DNA from: Chlamydia trachomatis
Lineage (GTDB): Bacteria > Chlamydiota > Chlamydiia > Chlamydiales > Rhabdochlamydiaceae
Direction of reading: 5' to 3'
Length of the DNA stretch: 59,312 nt
Assembly (NCBI GenBank): GCA_945898205.1
Contig: CAMDHO010000009.1
Span: 1-59,312 of the forward strand
This document shows, in pieces, positions 19,098 through 27,990 of this stretch. How positions within the stretch are numbered: position 1 is the stretch's first letter; every line of letters begins with the position of its first letter. The notes under the pieces are model-generated. The model did not search any database, was not told the DNA's origin, and saw only the letters and a program-made list of their open reading frames with translations. The position numbers were made by a program, and so were the translations under genes.

Positions 19098-20657
19098 TTA
19101 TAATCGCCAAACTTCGATTGTTTTGCCCTGACAGATTTCTTGGTTATGAGAAATTTTTTCTTCCCAGTTTTTTCTGGGATCGCGATCAAAAATCACAAGA
19201 TGTCCCTCTTTGGCGCTTGATTTGTCCATATACTCCGCAGTCTGCTCGAGCCCTTTTGGCAAATCTGATTCTTTTCGCCATACTTTAAGCTCTATTACAA
19301 ATCTTTCACCTTTCCAGTCTATGCGAATATCTACTCGTTTTGTTCCAAGAGCATATTCTCGATGAATACGTCCTCCTCCATTGATTAGCCTTTGTAAAAA
19401 AGCTAATAATAGCAGATGCGGCCCGGCTTCTTTATAAGCAAATCTCTCAAGCCATACTTCTGAAGTTTCTCTATAAAACTCAGTAAAACTCTCTAAGAGC
19501 TTTTTCATATCGAGAAGGCCGTCTTTTTTTTGATAGTAAGCCATCTCTTGCATAATCTCTTCTTGTCTTGTATAAGCAAGGGCTCTTGGGATGATTTCTT
19601 GATAAATAGGATTGGCAACGCGGATTTCTTTTTGATGTATAAGACCTAAATCTCTCACATATTGCAAATCGTCAGGAGAAAATCCTGGGCCATCGCTACT
19701 GCTGAGGAGAATATCTATGATATTACGAACTCTTTGTTCTTGCAAGCGATCTAAAAGAGCGTCCATATGAGTATCGCATCGTTTAATAAGAGACTCTCTA
19801 GCTCTTTCAAGTAGTTCTTGAGTGATAGGAACTGATCGATCTTGCACATCTCGAAAGCAAGCTTGATATGCTAAGGCATTCGCAAGCCAAGGCTGGCCCT
19901 GGGTTTGCTCAAAAGCATAGTTAATAGCTTCCTCGGTAAATGGTTGTCCAGTCTCTTCTGTGTGTTGTTCATACAATATTTTGAGCTGCTCAAGTGAAAA
20001 ATCAGGGAGGATCAAAGATTCCGCTTTGATGTTAAATGGACTGTAGAGAGCGCCAAAAGCCTCTTGTTCTTTGGTTTTGACTTTATAATCTCGTAAATCT
20101 CTAACCCCTATCAAACAGATCGTTTGAGGGAAAAATTCGGGACGGTTTGTATAACCGGTTCGAAATTGAGTTAACATGGCAATAAGAGAATTTCCTGCAA
20201 GTACATCAAATTCATCAAAAAAAAGAACCAAGCGTTTTTTGCTATTTTGTGCCCAAAAAAATAAAAAATTGTATACAGAGTTTTCAGAATAATCTTTTTG
20301 ATGAATCATTTTTTCAAGGTAAGAGAGGATTTTTCTTTCACGTGGAAAAAAGATTGTCATTTGATTTTTTATTTGTTCGATAATAGTCCGTACGGCGAAG
20401 TTCACATCATCTATTGCCGAGCGAGCAGATTCAAAAGAAACATAAAGAGATTTATATTTTCCTTTTTTATTAAGGTGTTTTACAAATTCAATAATCGCCG
20501 TAGTTTTGCCACTTTGTCTTGGAGCATGAACGACAAAATAGTATTCTTTTTCGATGAAATCTTCTAATTGTTTCCAGTTAAGGCGATGAGGTAGAAAATA
20601 ATGTTTATCCGGATTGATCGCTCCAACAGTATTAAAAAATCTTGCGTTTTTTGACAT
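19098..20657 (-). CDS. AAA-like ATPase with C-terminal PD-(D/E)XK nuclease-like domain
   Basis: The start at 20657 is preferred over a GTG at 20750. AGAGGA lies six bases upstream of it, and the protein then opens with MSKNARFFNTVGAINPDKHY, the usual beginning of this family. The Walker A is APRQSGKT (45-52) and the Walker B RLVLFFDEFD (142-151). A winged-helix-like middle follows. The C-terminal domain has the nuclease pattern Asp443...Glu456-Leu-Lys458 (VDIRI, then VIELKVW). Such proteins are widespread in environmental chlamydiae and other bacteria as multicopy, mobile-element-like genes of unknown role. ATP-driven nucleic-acid cleavage or a defence role is inference. It sits in a region full of decayed genes. 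Confidence 0.75.
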   Translation of the reverse strand: MSKNARFFNTVGAINPDKHYFLPHRLNWKQLEDFIEKEYYFVVHAPRQSGKTTAIIEFVKHLNKKGKYKSLYVSFESARSAIDDVNFAVRTIIEQIKNQMTIFFPRERKILSYLEKMIHQKDYSENSVYNFLFFWAQNSKKRLVLFFDEFDVLAGNSLIAMLTQFRTGYTNRPEFFPQTICLIGVRDLRDYKVKTKEQEAFGALYSPFNIKAESLILPDFSLEQLKILYEQHTEETGQPFTEEAINYAFEQTQGQPWLANALAYQACFRDVQDRSVPITQELLERARESLIKRCDTHMDALLDRLQEQRVRNIIDILLSSSDGPGFSPDDLQYVRDLGLIHQKEIRVANPIYQEIIPRALAYTRQEEIMQEMAYYQKKDGLLDMKKLLESFTEFYRETSEVWLERFAYKEAGPHLLLLAFLQRLINGGGRIHREYALGTKRVDIRIDWKGERFVIELKVWRKESDLPKGLEQTAEYMDKSSAKEGHLVIFDRDPRKNWEEKISHNQEICQGKTIEVWRL

Positions 20658-20761
20658 AATATCCTCTAAGTACTTCCATGAAAAACGATTTTCATAAAGA
20701 TGTAAGGATATCAGATCGTCTTTTGAAATAAAAGAATCTTTTACAGGCACTTAGGTAAGTT

Positions 20762-20813
20762 CAGCAGTTGAGGGAGAGCTCTCTAGGGAGAATAATGTCG
20801 CCCTCAACTGCTG
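20762..20813. repeat. 13-bp perfect inverted repeat, contains copy B of a dispersed repeat
   Basis: CAGCAGTTGAGGG (20762-20774) and CCCTCAACTGCTG (20801-20813) are perfect inverted arms around 26 bases. The right arm extended by GTCG matches 17 bases at 10669-10685 in opposite orientation. It lacks a T run, so a terminator is unlikely. A miniature or residual transposable-element end is possible. Confidence 0.55.
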
Positions 20814-20908
20814 CTTTTGCAACCCTTTTTGATTTTTTTTCTTGCTACAAATTCATTACTTCTTATAGACAAAACTGGCAAAGGTAATTATCACAACACT
20901 CCTTTTAG

Positions 20909-21180
20909 GTTTTCGAGCTTTTCAGCATCACCCACGCAGCACAGGAAGGCAAAGGCCCTTTTTTATCTTGGCATGATTTTGCCAGAGAGCTCTTTGCAGA
21001 ACTAAGCCAAATTTCAATCGAGAGACTGCTCCAGTCTCCTTCTTTGCAAAAAAGAATGCTTGCAGTTTCGTCTTGTATTTTCTTAGGTAAAAAAATAAAT
21101 AAGGGGGGGGTACTTAGAAATGTGGTGTTTTTTTTGAATTGTGAAAGCTCTAGACTTGAGACTTTAACTAGCATGATGTA
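20909..21180 (+). pseudogene. Orphan coding remnant containing a G8 tract
   Basis: A 90-codon open stretch lacks a start codon, follows an in-frame TAG, and ends in TAA. It reads like real protein: FSITHAAQEGKGPFLSWHDF, then ARELFAELSQISIERLLQS. Eight consecutive G (21113-21120) lie in frame near the end. It is probably the 3' piece of a truncated gene. The family was not recognised. The reverse-strand ORF over the same bases looks like a shadow. Confidence 0.35.
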
Positions 21181-21271
21181 AAGTAACTTTTTTATATCAC
21201 ACCAAAGTAAAATAACAATTCTACCGAATATTAAAGCTAGTTTCCTTCAGAAAAATGACTCACCCTCAAGT

Positions 21272-21591
21272 GATAGCCGTGATTTTACCTATTACTCTTT
21301 GTTTGTTAGTGGGATTAATTGTTAGTAGTTTTTCCCTCTAGTTGCTTCGTAGATCCTTATTACATGTCTCTTTCCCGTCAAAGAGTAACACCGTATAGGC
21401 ATTATTCTTTTCCTGTCGACGCTCCAAGGTCTCCTGTCTTTTCTTCGCATATATATCCTAGAAATGATTTTGTAGGGGAAAGAGGGACTGAAAATTGCAG
21501 GCCTAGACCGTTTTTTATGCCATCACGTCCTTCATTTGCATCTCCACCAATTATCCGACGTGATAGAGTCGGCGAACGTCCATCGTTTTAA
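21272..21591 (+). pseudogene. Broken paralogue of the 18244 gene
   Basis: From GTGATTTTACCTATTACTCT onward this copies the second hydrophobic segment and the Pro/Arg-rich tail of the 157-residue protein at 18244-18717. A deletion of about 14 bases near 21325 shifts the frame and the first third of the gene is missing. The tail frame then runs unbroken for about 85 residues, ending RVGERPSF like the intact copy (RVGERSSF). A TTG at 21319 could start a short product, but no Shine-Dalgarno site supports it. Confidence 0.7.
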
Positions 21592-21624
21592 TGAGTGAAA
21601 GAGTTTCTTGAGTTTATCTAACGT

Positions 21625-22293
21625 TTATTTTTTTCCTTCTAAATAGGTATTCGCTACTCCAAGAGCAGCAAAAACTTTTATAGTTTTTGCTTTTTCGATC
21701 TCTGTTTTCCCAATCTGTTTATCTGGATGATTCTGTAGGGCTAGCCTTTTATATGCCTTCCTTCTATCTGCTTGATTTTGCTGTGGTAGAATCATTCTGC
21801 ATGCAGCTTCATATCCAATTGATTTTTCGTTTGTTCCGCCGTCATTTAAGAACTCAACAGCGGAATCAAATCTAGCGAATGTTTTGGGTAGAGTTGCTGC
21901 TGAGACAGGAGGACTTTGAAATCCAGAAGTTCTCTCTCTCGGAGGAGGAGTTTGGGATCCTCTTGAAGAAGAATTCTTAAAATGTGGATTAAAGGTTGTT
22001 CTAAAGGGTTGGTGTATTTCTGGAAATCTCTGTTTTTGAGTTGGTCTAGCGATCGGTTTGAGCAAGAGAGGATTCGCTTTAAAAGCAGTCATTAAATTTG
22101 TAATGAAAGTATCAACATTAAGAGTGTAATTTCCTGTAGCAGCTAAGGGGGAGCTGGATAGATTCTTTAGAAATATAGTTATAATTAAATTTTCTAGACT
22201 TCCATCAGTAAAAGAAGAAGTTTTTTGTGGTTCATTTTTAAATGAGAATATAGGAGGTTCTTTAAATAAATCGCTGTTATGTATCTAGGCCAT
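21625..22293 (-). pseudogene. J-domain protein with an amber codon at position 3
   Basis: AAGGAG (22300-22305) is six bases before ATG at 22293. The frame reads Met-Ala-TAG (22285-22287) and then stays open for 219 codons to TAA. The first 67 codons (for example LFKEPPIFSFKNEPQ and TGNYTLNVDTFITNL) look fully coding. An annotation starting at the internal ATG at 22092 would miss them and has no good ribosome site. The C-terminus is a J domain: RRKAYKRLALQNHPDKQIGK with HPD at 189-191 of the full frame. The middle is Pro/Ser rich. It is either a fresh nonsense allele, or made by readthrough or internal initiation. Confidence 0.7.
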
Positions 22294-22318
22294 TAGTAAC
22301 TCCTTGTTTTAGTTTTAA

Positions 22319-22635
22319 GTGCGCCACGAAGTGCGTATTAACTAGCTGTAATGGTTATGGAGGGAAGGATCCTGGCTAGTAAAGACCTTTAGTAGGTGGA
22401 ACATCATGTGAGGACTCAGAACCTATTTCAGTGATGGAAACTCTCCAAGGAAGAATAACCTAAACTCATACAAATATGAGCATGCTGAATGATGCTGTCT
22501 TGAGCCCATTGTCTTAATTGGACAGGATGAGGATCTAATGAGGGTGCGGCTCTGGCGACAGGCTCCTCTACTCTACAAACAAGTGTTTTATGGAATTTAT
22601 TCGGTCTGTTGAGATGTTTGGGCCCATACTTGTAT
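22319..22635 (+). mobile_element. Truncated group II intron, 5' (domain I) fragment
   Basis: The sequence starts GTGCGCCACGAAGTGCG, matching the GUGCG-plus-short-hairpin 5' end of group II introns. It continues with domain-I-like blocks (AGCTGTAA, GGAAGGATCCTGGCTAGTAA, GTGAGGACTC, GTGATGGAAACTCTCCAAGG, GGCGACAGGCTCCTCTACTC). No reverse-transcriptase frame, domain V or 3' end is present, because it stops at the 3' end of the EmrA-like gene. The small minus-strand ORF inside (22428-22643) is considered spurious. The call rests on remembered intron consensus, not on folding. Confidence 0.5.
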
Positions 22636-23808
22636 TTACTCAAAAAGATCTATAGAAATTGGGGTGCATTTAAATTGAAGTAAAGAGGGGTCTAAATTAG
22701 CTTCGATGATGCTATCAATCCAAGAAAAATCTCCAGATTCTTCTTTTTGAAAGATATCTGTAAGATAAGTTGGAGCCCCGATAGGTAAAACTGGAACTAA
22801 AGCTCCTTTGAAGCTTAAATCAGCTATTGCTTCCATGGAAAGCCCAATACGTAGAGGATGTTTTTCTAGCTCTATTTGATCAAATTCTACTCGAACAGGA
22901 AGTCTTTGTACAATTTTAATCCAATTTCCAGAAAGATTTTGAGGAGGTAAAAGAGAAAATGCATTTCCTGCTCCTCCAGGAAGTCCTGCAATCTTTCCAT
23001 GAAATACAACGTCATCCCCATAAAGATCAGAGGTGACTTTAACAGGTTGTCCGATTCGCATGAGGCGCATCTGTGTTTCTTTAAAGTTTGCGTTTACCCA
23101 AATTTGATCTAAAGGGATAATAGCCATTAAGGGCTGTCCAGAGGGTATCCACATACCTACTTGAATGGCTCTTTGGGCTACAAGTCCTTTAACTGGGGCG
23201 TAAATATTACATCTATAGAGATCTACCCAAGCTTGTCTTACTTGTGATACGGAAGACAAGACTAAGGGGTGAGTTAAAATGGTTGTTCCTTGCACTAAGG
23301 AATAGGCCTTTTCCCAAAGAATTTCAGACATGTGAAGAAGCTCAAAGGAACTTCTTAAGGCGGCTACGGCATGCTCGAAGTCTTCTAAAGAAACGCCTCT
23401 AACATCCAATACAGAAACTCGATGTTCATAATCTTGAGCAGCTTTAATGAATTCTGCTTTTTTAGACTGAACATTTGATTGGAGTGCAAAAACTTCATGA
23501 AAATTTTGACAGACTTCTCTAACGACAGCAGCTAGATTTTCTTTTTCTTTTTGCAGGGCTATTTTCGAATCAGTTTCATCAAGTTGTACTAAAAGTTGTC
23601 CTTTTTCTACAAGGTAGGTCTCTTCCGTTAAAATTGCTTGCACAAATCCAGATTTTAAAGGGGTCAACATGACCTGATTTCCTTCTACATATGCATCATC
23701 TGTGTAAGCTTTATATTTCCAAAAAAAAAGCCAGTATAAAAAACCGATCATCCCTAGCAGAGCAACGCTTCCCCAATAAATCCAAGCTAAACGTTTTCTT
23801 TGATCCAC
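22636..23808 (-). CDS. emrA: HlyD/EmrA-type membrane fusion protein, solo copy
   Basis: Periplasmic adaptor that would link an inner-membrane exporter to an outer-membrane channel. One N-terminal membrane helix (about residues 9-30) is followed by the lipoyl-like half motif AYTDDAYVEGNQV, the alpha-hairpin, the second half motif (IYAPVKGLVAQRAIQVGMWI) and a beta-barrel domain. It has a GTG start after AGGGG and is 390 residues long. It is a close paralogue of the adaptor at 29497-30672, but no transporter follows: a group II intron fragment sits where the MFS gene would be. It could still serve another exporter. Confidence 0.85.
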   Translation of the reverse strand: MDQRKRLAWIYWGSVALLGMIGFLYWLFFWKYKAYTDDAYVEGNQVMLTPLKSGFVQAILTEETYLVEKGQLLVQLDETDSKIALQKEKENLAAVVREVCQNFHEVFALQSNVQSKKAEFIKAAQDYEHRVSVLDVRGVSLEDFEHAVAALRSSFELLHMSEILWEKAYSLVQGTTILTHPLVLSSVSQVRQAWVDLYRCNIYAPVKGLVAQRAIQVGMWIPSGQPLMAIIPLDQIWVNANFKETQMRLMRIGQPVKVTSDLYGDDVVFHGKIAGLPGGAGNAFSLLPPQNLSGNWIKIVQRLPVRVEFDQIELEKHPLRIGLSMEAIADLSFKGALVPVLPIGAPTYLTDIFQKEESGDFSWIDSIIEANLDPSLLQFKCTPISIDLFE

Positions 23809-23913
23809 AATATCCCCTGAGAATTAGCAAAGATTTGAATGTAATGCCTGCAGCAACTCTTTTTCAGATGTAATACATGTAAATATAATTTTAAAGCTTT
23901 TTCTTAAAGGAAG

Positions 23914-25056
23914 TTAGCCTTTTCGAAGGCAAACATCGATTTCTTGGACAATATTTTTATATTTATTTGGTTCATATTCGATGGGGTCTCTATTTTCTAG
24001 ATAGGTTCTTCTAGGGAAGTCATAATCCCAAATTTTACGACAATGACTAATCAAATTAAACGGTTGTAAGCTCATGCTAGCTAGTACATCATGATGGAAT
24101 ACCTGGTAAGCAAAATCTAAAGCATCTTTCCCATAGTGACGAGTAATATAAGCATTAGAGTCTTTGATTCCCATTAACTGAAGAGGTCCAAATTGATACT
24201 TTTTAGATTCAGTCCATTCCTTTATACTAAAAAATTCTTCTGTAAATAAATTTCTTAACCTTCGTGAAGCGTGAACAATTTTTTGATTATCCGGTGTGAA
24301 TTTTGTATGGAAAATATCAATAAATGGAATTCCTCTGTATTTAAGGGGACCTTCTCCTTTAGGGCTATCGAAATGAAAACACTGGAATCCCTTATTCAAA
24401 GGTTGCCAGACTGCCTCAATGCCAGTTTCTCGATAAAATGAGCCATTGGTAAAAAGTTGTTTGATTTTTTCTGTAGAAGAAGGGTGTGCCATTAAATCTA
24501 TGTCATCATCCCAGGGGACGAGTCCTTTATGCCTGACAGCTCCCAACATGGTTCCTGAACAAATTCGGTAATCAATTTTATGTTTCCGAAAAAATTCAGT
24601 TACCGCATATGCTAGCGCATATAATTTGGCTGCTGCATCCGGAACTAGTTTTTTTTGTAGTTTTTCAGATTTAACAATTAAGAATGTTTTTCTAGCAAGA
24701 ATGGGTGAATACAGACCAATAAATAGGCTAGAAATAACACCTGTAATATTGCGAAGGTGTTCGAATGCATGAGTAACTCCTATGCGTATATTACCTGTTC
24801 GAAGCCGCCCTTCAGAAAGAGATCGATGTCCTACTACAAGTAATCTTCTTAAATCTACAGAGACAGCTACAAATTCGCCAATAAAACAGATGAGGGGTAT
24901 AGCGGTAGCATAGATTCTTGCTCGAAGAGGTTGTGACTCACTTTCAATAAGATTTCCAAATTGCTAGCTTGTTTTTAAATAGGAATGCTCAAGAGTTGAT
25001 AGGTGACTATCTATATCTGTTATTGAAAATAAAAGTGAATTTTTCTGAAGAATCAT
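23914..25056 (-). pseudogene. LicD-family protein, interrupted by one amber codon
   Basis: The ATG at 25056 has GAGAGA seven bases upstream. The frame runs 30 codons to TAG (24964-24966), then another 349 codons to TAA with no other lesion. The 380-codon length agrees with the intact paralogue-type gene at 52211-53332 (373). Both have a hydrophobic N-terminal half and then the LicD nucleotidyltransferase core: here ICSGTMLGAVRHKGLVPWDD with Asp-Asp-Asp-Ile-Asp (DDDIDLMAHP). LicD proteins transfer phosphocholine or related groups to envelope glycans. A shorter annotation from the internal ATG at 24549 would cut into the catalytic motif and is wrong. Confidence 0.75.
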
Positions 25057-25293
25057 AAAAATCTCTCATTAAAAATTGCTTGAAAATAAGCGGGATACGG
25101 TAAGGTTTCAATGAATTTATTAAAAGGATTTTTTAAAAAAAGATGTGAGAGAGTAATTAATGGATCCAGACCATTTGGATTTTATGTTTTTTTGATTTAA
25201 AAGTGTTTTTTTAAATATTTATTGTTAATTTTAATGATATTTATAGCTTTTTGTGCTAAAATCTTTTTTTATTTAAGAGTGGAGCTATAAGAA

Positions 25294-26469
25294 ATGAATG
25301 TTCAGTCCATAGTTACAACTTCTTCAGAAGTAATAGATCCATATATAAGGCTTTCTACTAGTATCCGACCTTATCATCGCATTGTTTTTGCAGCTTTAAA
25401 AGCTTTAGCTCATTGCGAGGGGGCTTTAAGGACTTCATCAGAATTGAATGCGCAACTACTGTTACCTGAAGACTCAAGTTTAAATGTCTCAAATCAACTA
25501 GTTGTTCTGAGAATTATTCATGAAGGACTTAAGAAGTATGAGTTTTTACATATTTTAAATAAGCCAGTAGAATGGGTTTCTGATTGTAGAAATGTGGTTA
25601 ATCAAAGAATTCTAGAAATTTTAACAGAACAAAAAAGGTCAGATGAGCGTCCTTATTTAGATATGTTGATAGATCGTTTAAGTAATGAAGAAGGAAGTGA
25701 TTTAAATACGGAGTTTTGCTTAGACAGTCTTGTTCAAATCAAAAATGAATCTAGAGGGTTACATATAGAGCCTGCATTAGTTGTTAATCAGTATATAGGG
25801 AGCTCGGAAGAAGAAATTCCTAGATTAACTCAGATAGTAAACTCTCTGAGCAAGTTAAGAAAATGTAAGAAATTACTAGTTCGATGGGATAAAGAGGCCC
25901 AAGAAAATCTTAATATGTGCTCGAAAGATCTTACTCAATACTTGAAGACTCAAATAAAGGATATTAGTAAGGAAGATATAGAGGCAATCAAGCCTCAAAC
26001 ACCCGAATTGTTAGAAATTATATGGGAAGCTATTCGATTAGGAGATCGGAGTAAAATGAATAGCGTTTCACAGATTTTTCAAAGAGAACTAGGGCATAAA
26101 ATTAGTTTTCCGGGACTTTTGCATTTAGATGAATTAAAGGATTTAAAAAAAGACATTCTTGATAAATCCTTTATTACAGAAGGATGTTCTTTTGCAGAAC
26201 TAAATGGATTTAAGCGTGAAGTAGACTCTCGTATAAAAGGACTCCGTATTTGGCTATCAGAAAATCCAACTCATACTCAGAGTAGCATAGTTCGGAATCG
26301 GACAGGATCGAGAATTTTAGATATGCTTTTTGATGAAGATAAGATAGAAATTGAGTCAATAGAAGTTACTGAAGTTTTGAAGTCTTTAGAGTTGTATGAG
26401 CGATGTCTTCGCCAATTGGATATACAGAGAGTTAGTTGCTATGGTTTTCCTATTCGAGATTGGAACTAA
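25294..26469 (+). CDS. Helical protein of unknown function
   Basis: The 391-residue soluble protein starts with GTGGAG upstream of ATG. It has no signal peptide or membrane segment, is almost entirely predicted helix, is rich in Leu, Glu, Lys and Arg, and has few Gly or Pro. No repeat unit or catalytic motif was recognised. It is a single-gene unit, convergent with the efflux operon and ending one base before it. The AT-rich 5' region and lack of recognisable relatives fit a lineage-specific cytosolic or secreted effector-like protein, but nothing proves secretion. Confidence 0.55.
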   Translation: MNVQSIVTTSSEVIDPYIRLSTSIRPYHRIVFAALKALAHCEGALRTSSELNAQLLLPEDSSLNVSNQLVVLRIIHEGLKKYEFLHILNKPVEWVSDCRNVVNQRILEILTEQKRSDERPYLDMLIDRLSNEEGSDLNTEFCLDSLVQIKNESRGLHIEPALVVNQYIGSSEEEIPRLTQIVNSLSKLRKCKKLLVRWDKEAQENLNMCSKDLTQYLKTQIKDISKEDIEAIKPQTPELLEIIWEAIRLGDRSKMNSVSQIFQRELGHKISFPGLLHLDELKDLKKDILDKSFITEGCSFAELNGFKREVDSRIKGLRIWLSENPTHTQSSIVRNRTGSRILDMLFDEDKIEIESIEVTEVLKSLELYERCLRQLDIQRVSCYGFPIRDWN

Positions 26470-27990
26470 TTATTGAAGGTTCAAGTCCTCATTCAATAGT
26501 TTCCTAGTGGCATTTCCTTCAATATAGATGTAAATAGCTAGTATAAAAAAAAGTCCAAGCATAATCCATCCTATTAAATAAAAACAATCAGCTAGAGCTA
26601 ATGCGGCGGACTGGGTATTAAGAGCCTTATCTAAAATTAAATGGGCTTTTGTTCCAGTTGGTCCGTAAAAAGCGGTTTGTTTAAGAGTCTCAGAGGTGAG
26701 TTCTGAATATGGAGTTAAACTTTCGCCAAGTCTTTCATGATAAAAAACTTTTCTTCTAAGCCAAATTGTTGAGTAGATAATAGCACCTAAACCTCCAGCT
26801 ATAAGCCTGATCGATTGGAAAATAGCAGTGCCATGATCAATATCCTCTGAAGGGAGTGATCTTATAGTTAATAAAAAGAGAGGAAACATAGTAAAAGACA
26901 GCCCAAAGCCTGTGATGGTATGCGCTATTAATAATCGAGTGAAATTAATTTCTGAATTAAATGTAGTTGAGTAAAAAGCGCCAAAGGAAAGGGTAAGAAC
27001 AGCTGCGGCAATAATTTTAAAGGAAATAACTTTTTTTTCCCAGAAACGAAATAGAAGAAAAAGAAGTAAGGAAGAAAATGCCATAGTCAGAAGAATGATA
27101 GCAATCCAAATAGGAGTATAACTAACTTCCAAATGTAACCATAAAGATAACAACGTAAGTATTCCATAGTAAGCCGAATAAATAGTAAGCATGCATAAAA
27201 TGGAAGTTGAAAATAATAAAGCTCTGCATATGGATATTTTTAAAAAATAATATTCTTCTGTCTTTAATTCCCAGATACAAAAAAACAAGAAAGAAGCAAT
27301 AAAGATTCCGATAAGAGAGCAAATAAGAGGACTTCGAAACCAGTCTAATTGCTGTCCTAAAGCAATGGCTATAGTCCCAGACATCAGCATGAGGATATAA
27401 AAAATATACCCAGTCCAGTCGAATGGCTCAGACTTAGTTTTAAGAAATGGTTTTTTATAATGATAAAGTATAACTGTAACGATAAGAAAGAGGGGGATTT
27501 GTGAATAAAAAACCCATTGCCAGGTAAAGTCATATGCAATCCAGGCTCCGAAAGCTCCGCCTAATGTTGGCGTTAAACTCATAATAAGAGCAGAATAGCC
27601 TAAAGCTGTTATTTTCTCTTTTTCTGTTGTATTTTCATTTATAAGAGCGCCGCTTGCATATCCAAGGGAGCCTCCCGCAACACCAGATAAAAACCGAAAA
27701 AAAATAAACACTAAAAAGGTAGATGCAATGCCGGATAGGAAAATGGTAATGACAAAGAAGGCAAGCGAGGTGAAGGCAAGTTGTGACTTTCCAAATCGTT
27801 TACTAAGATGATGCCCAAGTCCAAAGCTAGAAGCGTTCCCAAGTCCAAAAAAAACAACTGCGTAAGGGCCTAGCTCACTACTGCCTCCTAGATCGCTTAC
27901 AATATAAGTTCCGCATGAAAGAGGGGTTGTAAAATTGAATGTAGCTAAAAAAAGGATGATATAAAGCGTGAATTTAAATCCTCGACTCAT
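26470..27990 (-). CDS. DHA2-family MFS transporter, second EmrB-like subunit
   Basis: A 506-residue inner-membrane protein with about 14 hydrophobic segments, as in the 14-TM DHA2 drug:proton antiporters. Motif A appears as GLGHHLSKRFGKSQL after helix 2, and the FRFLSGVAGGSLGY helix resembles motif C surroundings. Its ATG overlaps the stop of the preceding transporter (ATGA). It is similar along its length to that neighbour (for example both have LGQQLDWFRSPL or LGEQLDWFRSPF and end with ADCFYLxGWI), so the pair arose by tandem duplication. Substrate unknown. Confidence 0.85.
   Translation of the reverse strand: MSRGFKFTLYIILFLATFNFTTPLSCGTYIVSDLGGSSELGPYAVVFFGLGNASSFGLGHHLSKRFGKSQLAFTSLAFFVITIFLSGIASTFLVFIFFRFLSGVAGGSLGYASGALINENTTEKEKITALGYSALIMSLTPTLGGAFGAWIAYDFTWQWVFYSQIPLFLIVTVILYHYKKPFLKTKSEPFDWTGYIFYILMLMSGTIAIALGQQLDWFRSPLICSLIGIFIASFLFFCIWELKTEEYYFLKISICRALLFSTSILCMLTIYSAYYGILTLLSLWLHLEVSYTPIWIAIILLTMAFSSLLLFLLFRFWEKKVISFKIIAAAVLTLSFGAFYSTTFNSEINFTRLLIAHTITGFGLSFTMFPLFLLTIRSLPSEDIDHGTAIFQSIRLIAGGLGAIIYSTIWLRRKVFYHERLGESLTPYSELTSETLKQTAFYGPTGTKAHLILDKALNTQSAALALADCFYLIGWIMLGLFFILAIYIYIEGNATRKLLNEDLNLQ

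Noticed and set aside
20905-21174. 89-codon minus-strand ORF
   Set aside because: Its composition is poorer than the opposite-strand frame over the same bases. Treated as a shadow.
22428-22643. 71-codon minus-strand ORF next to the solo emrA
   Set aside because: Lies wholly in group II intron-like sequence and has no recognisable protein pattern.
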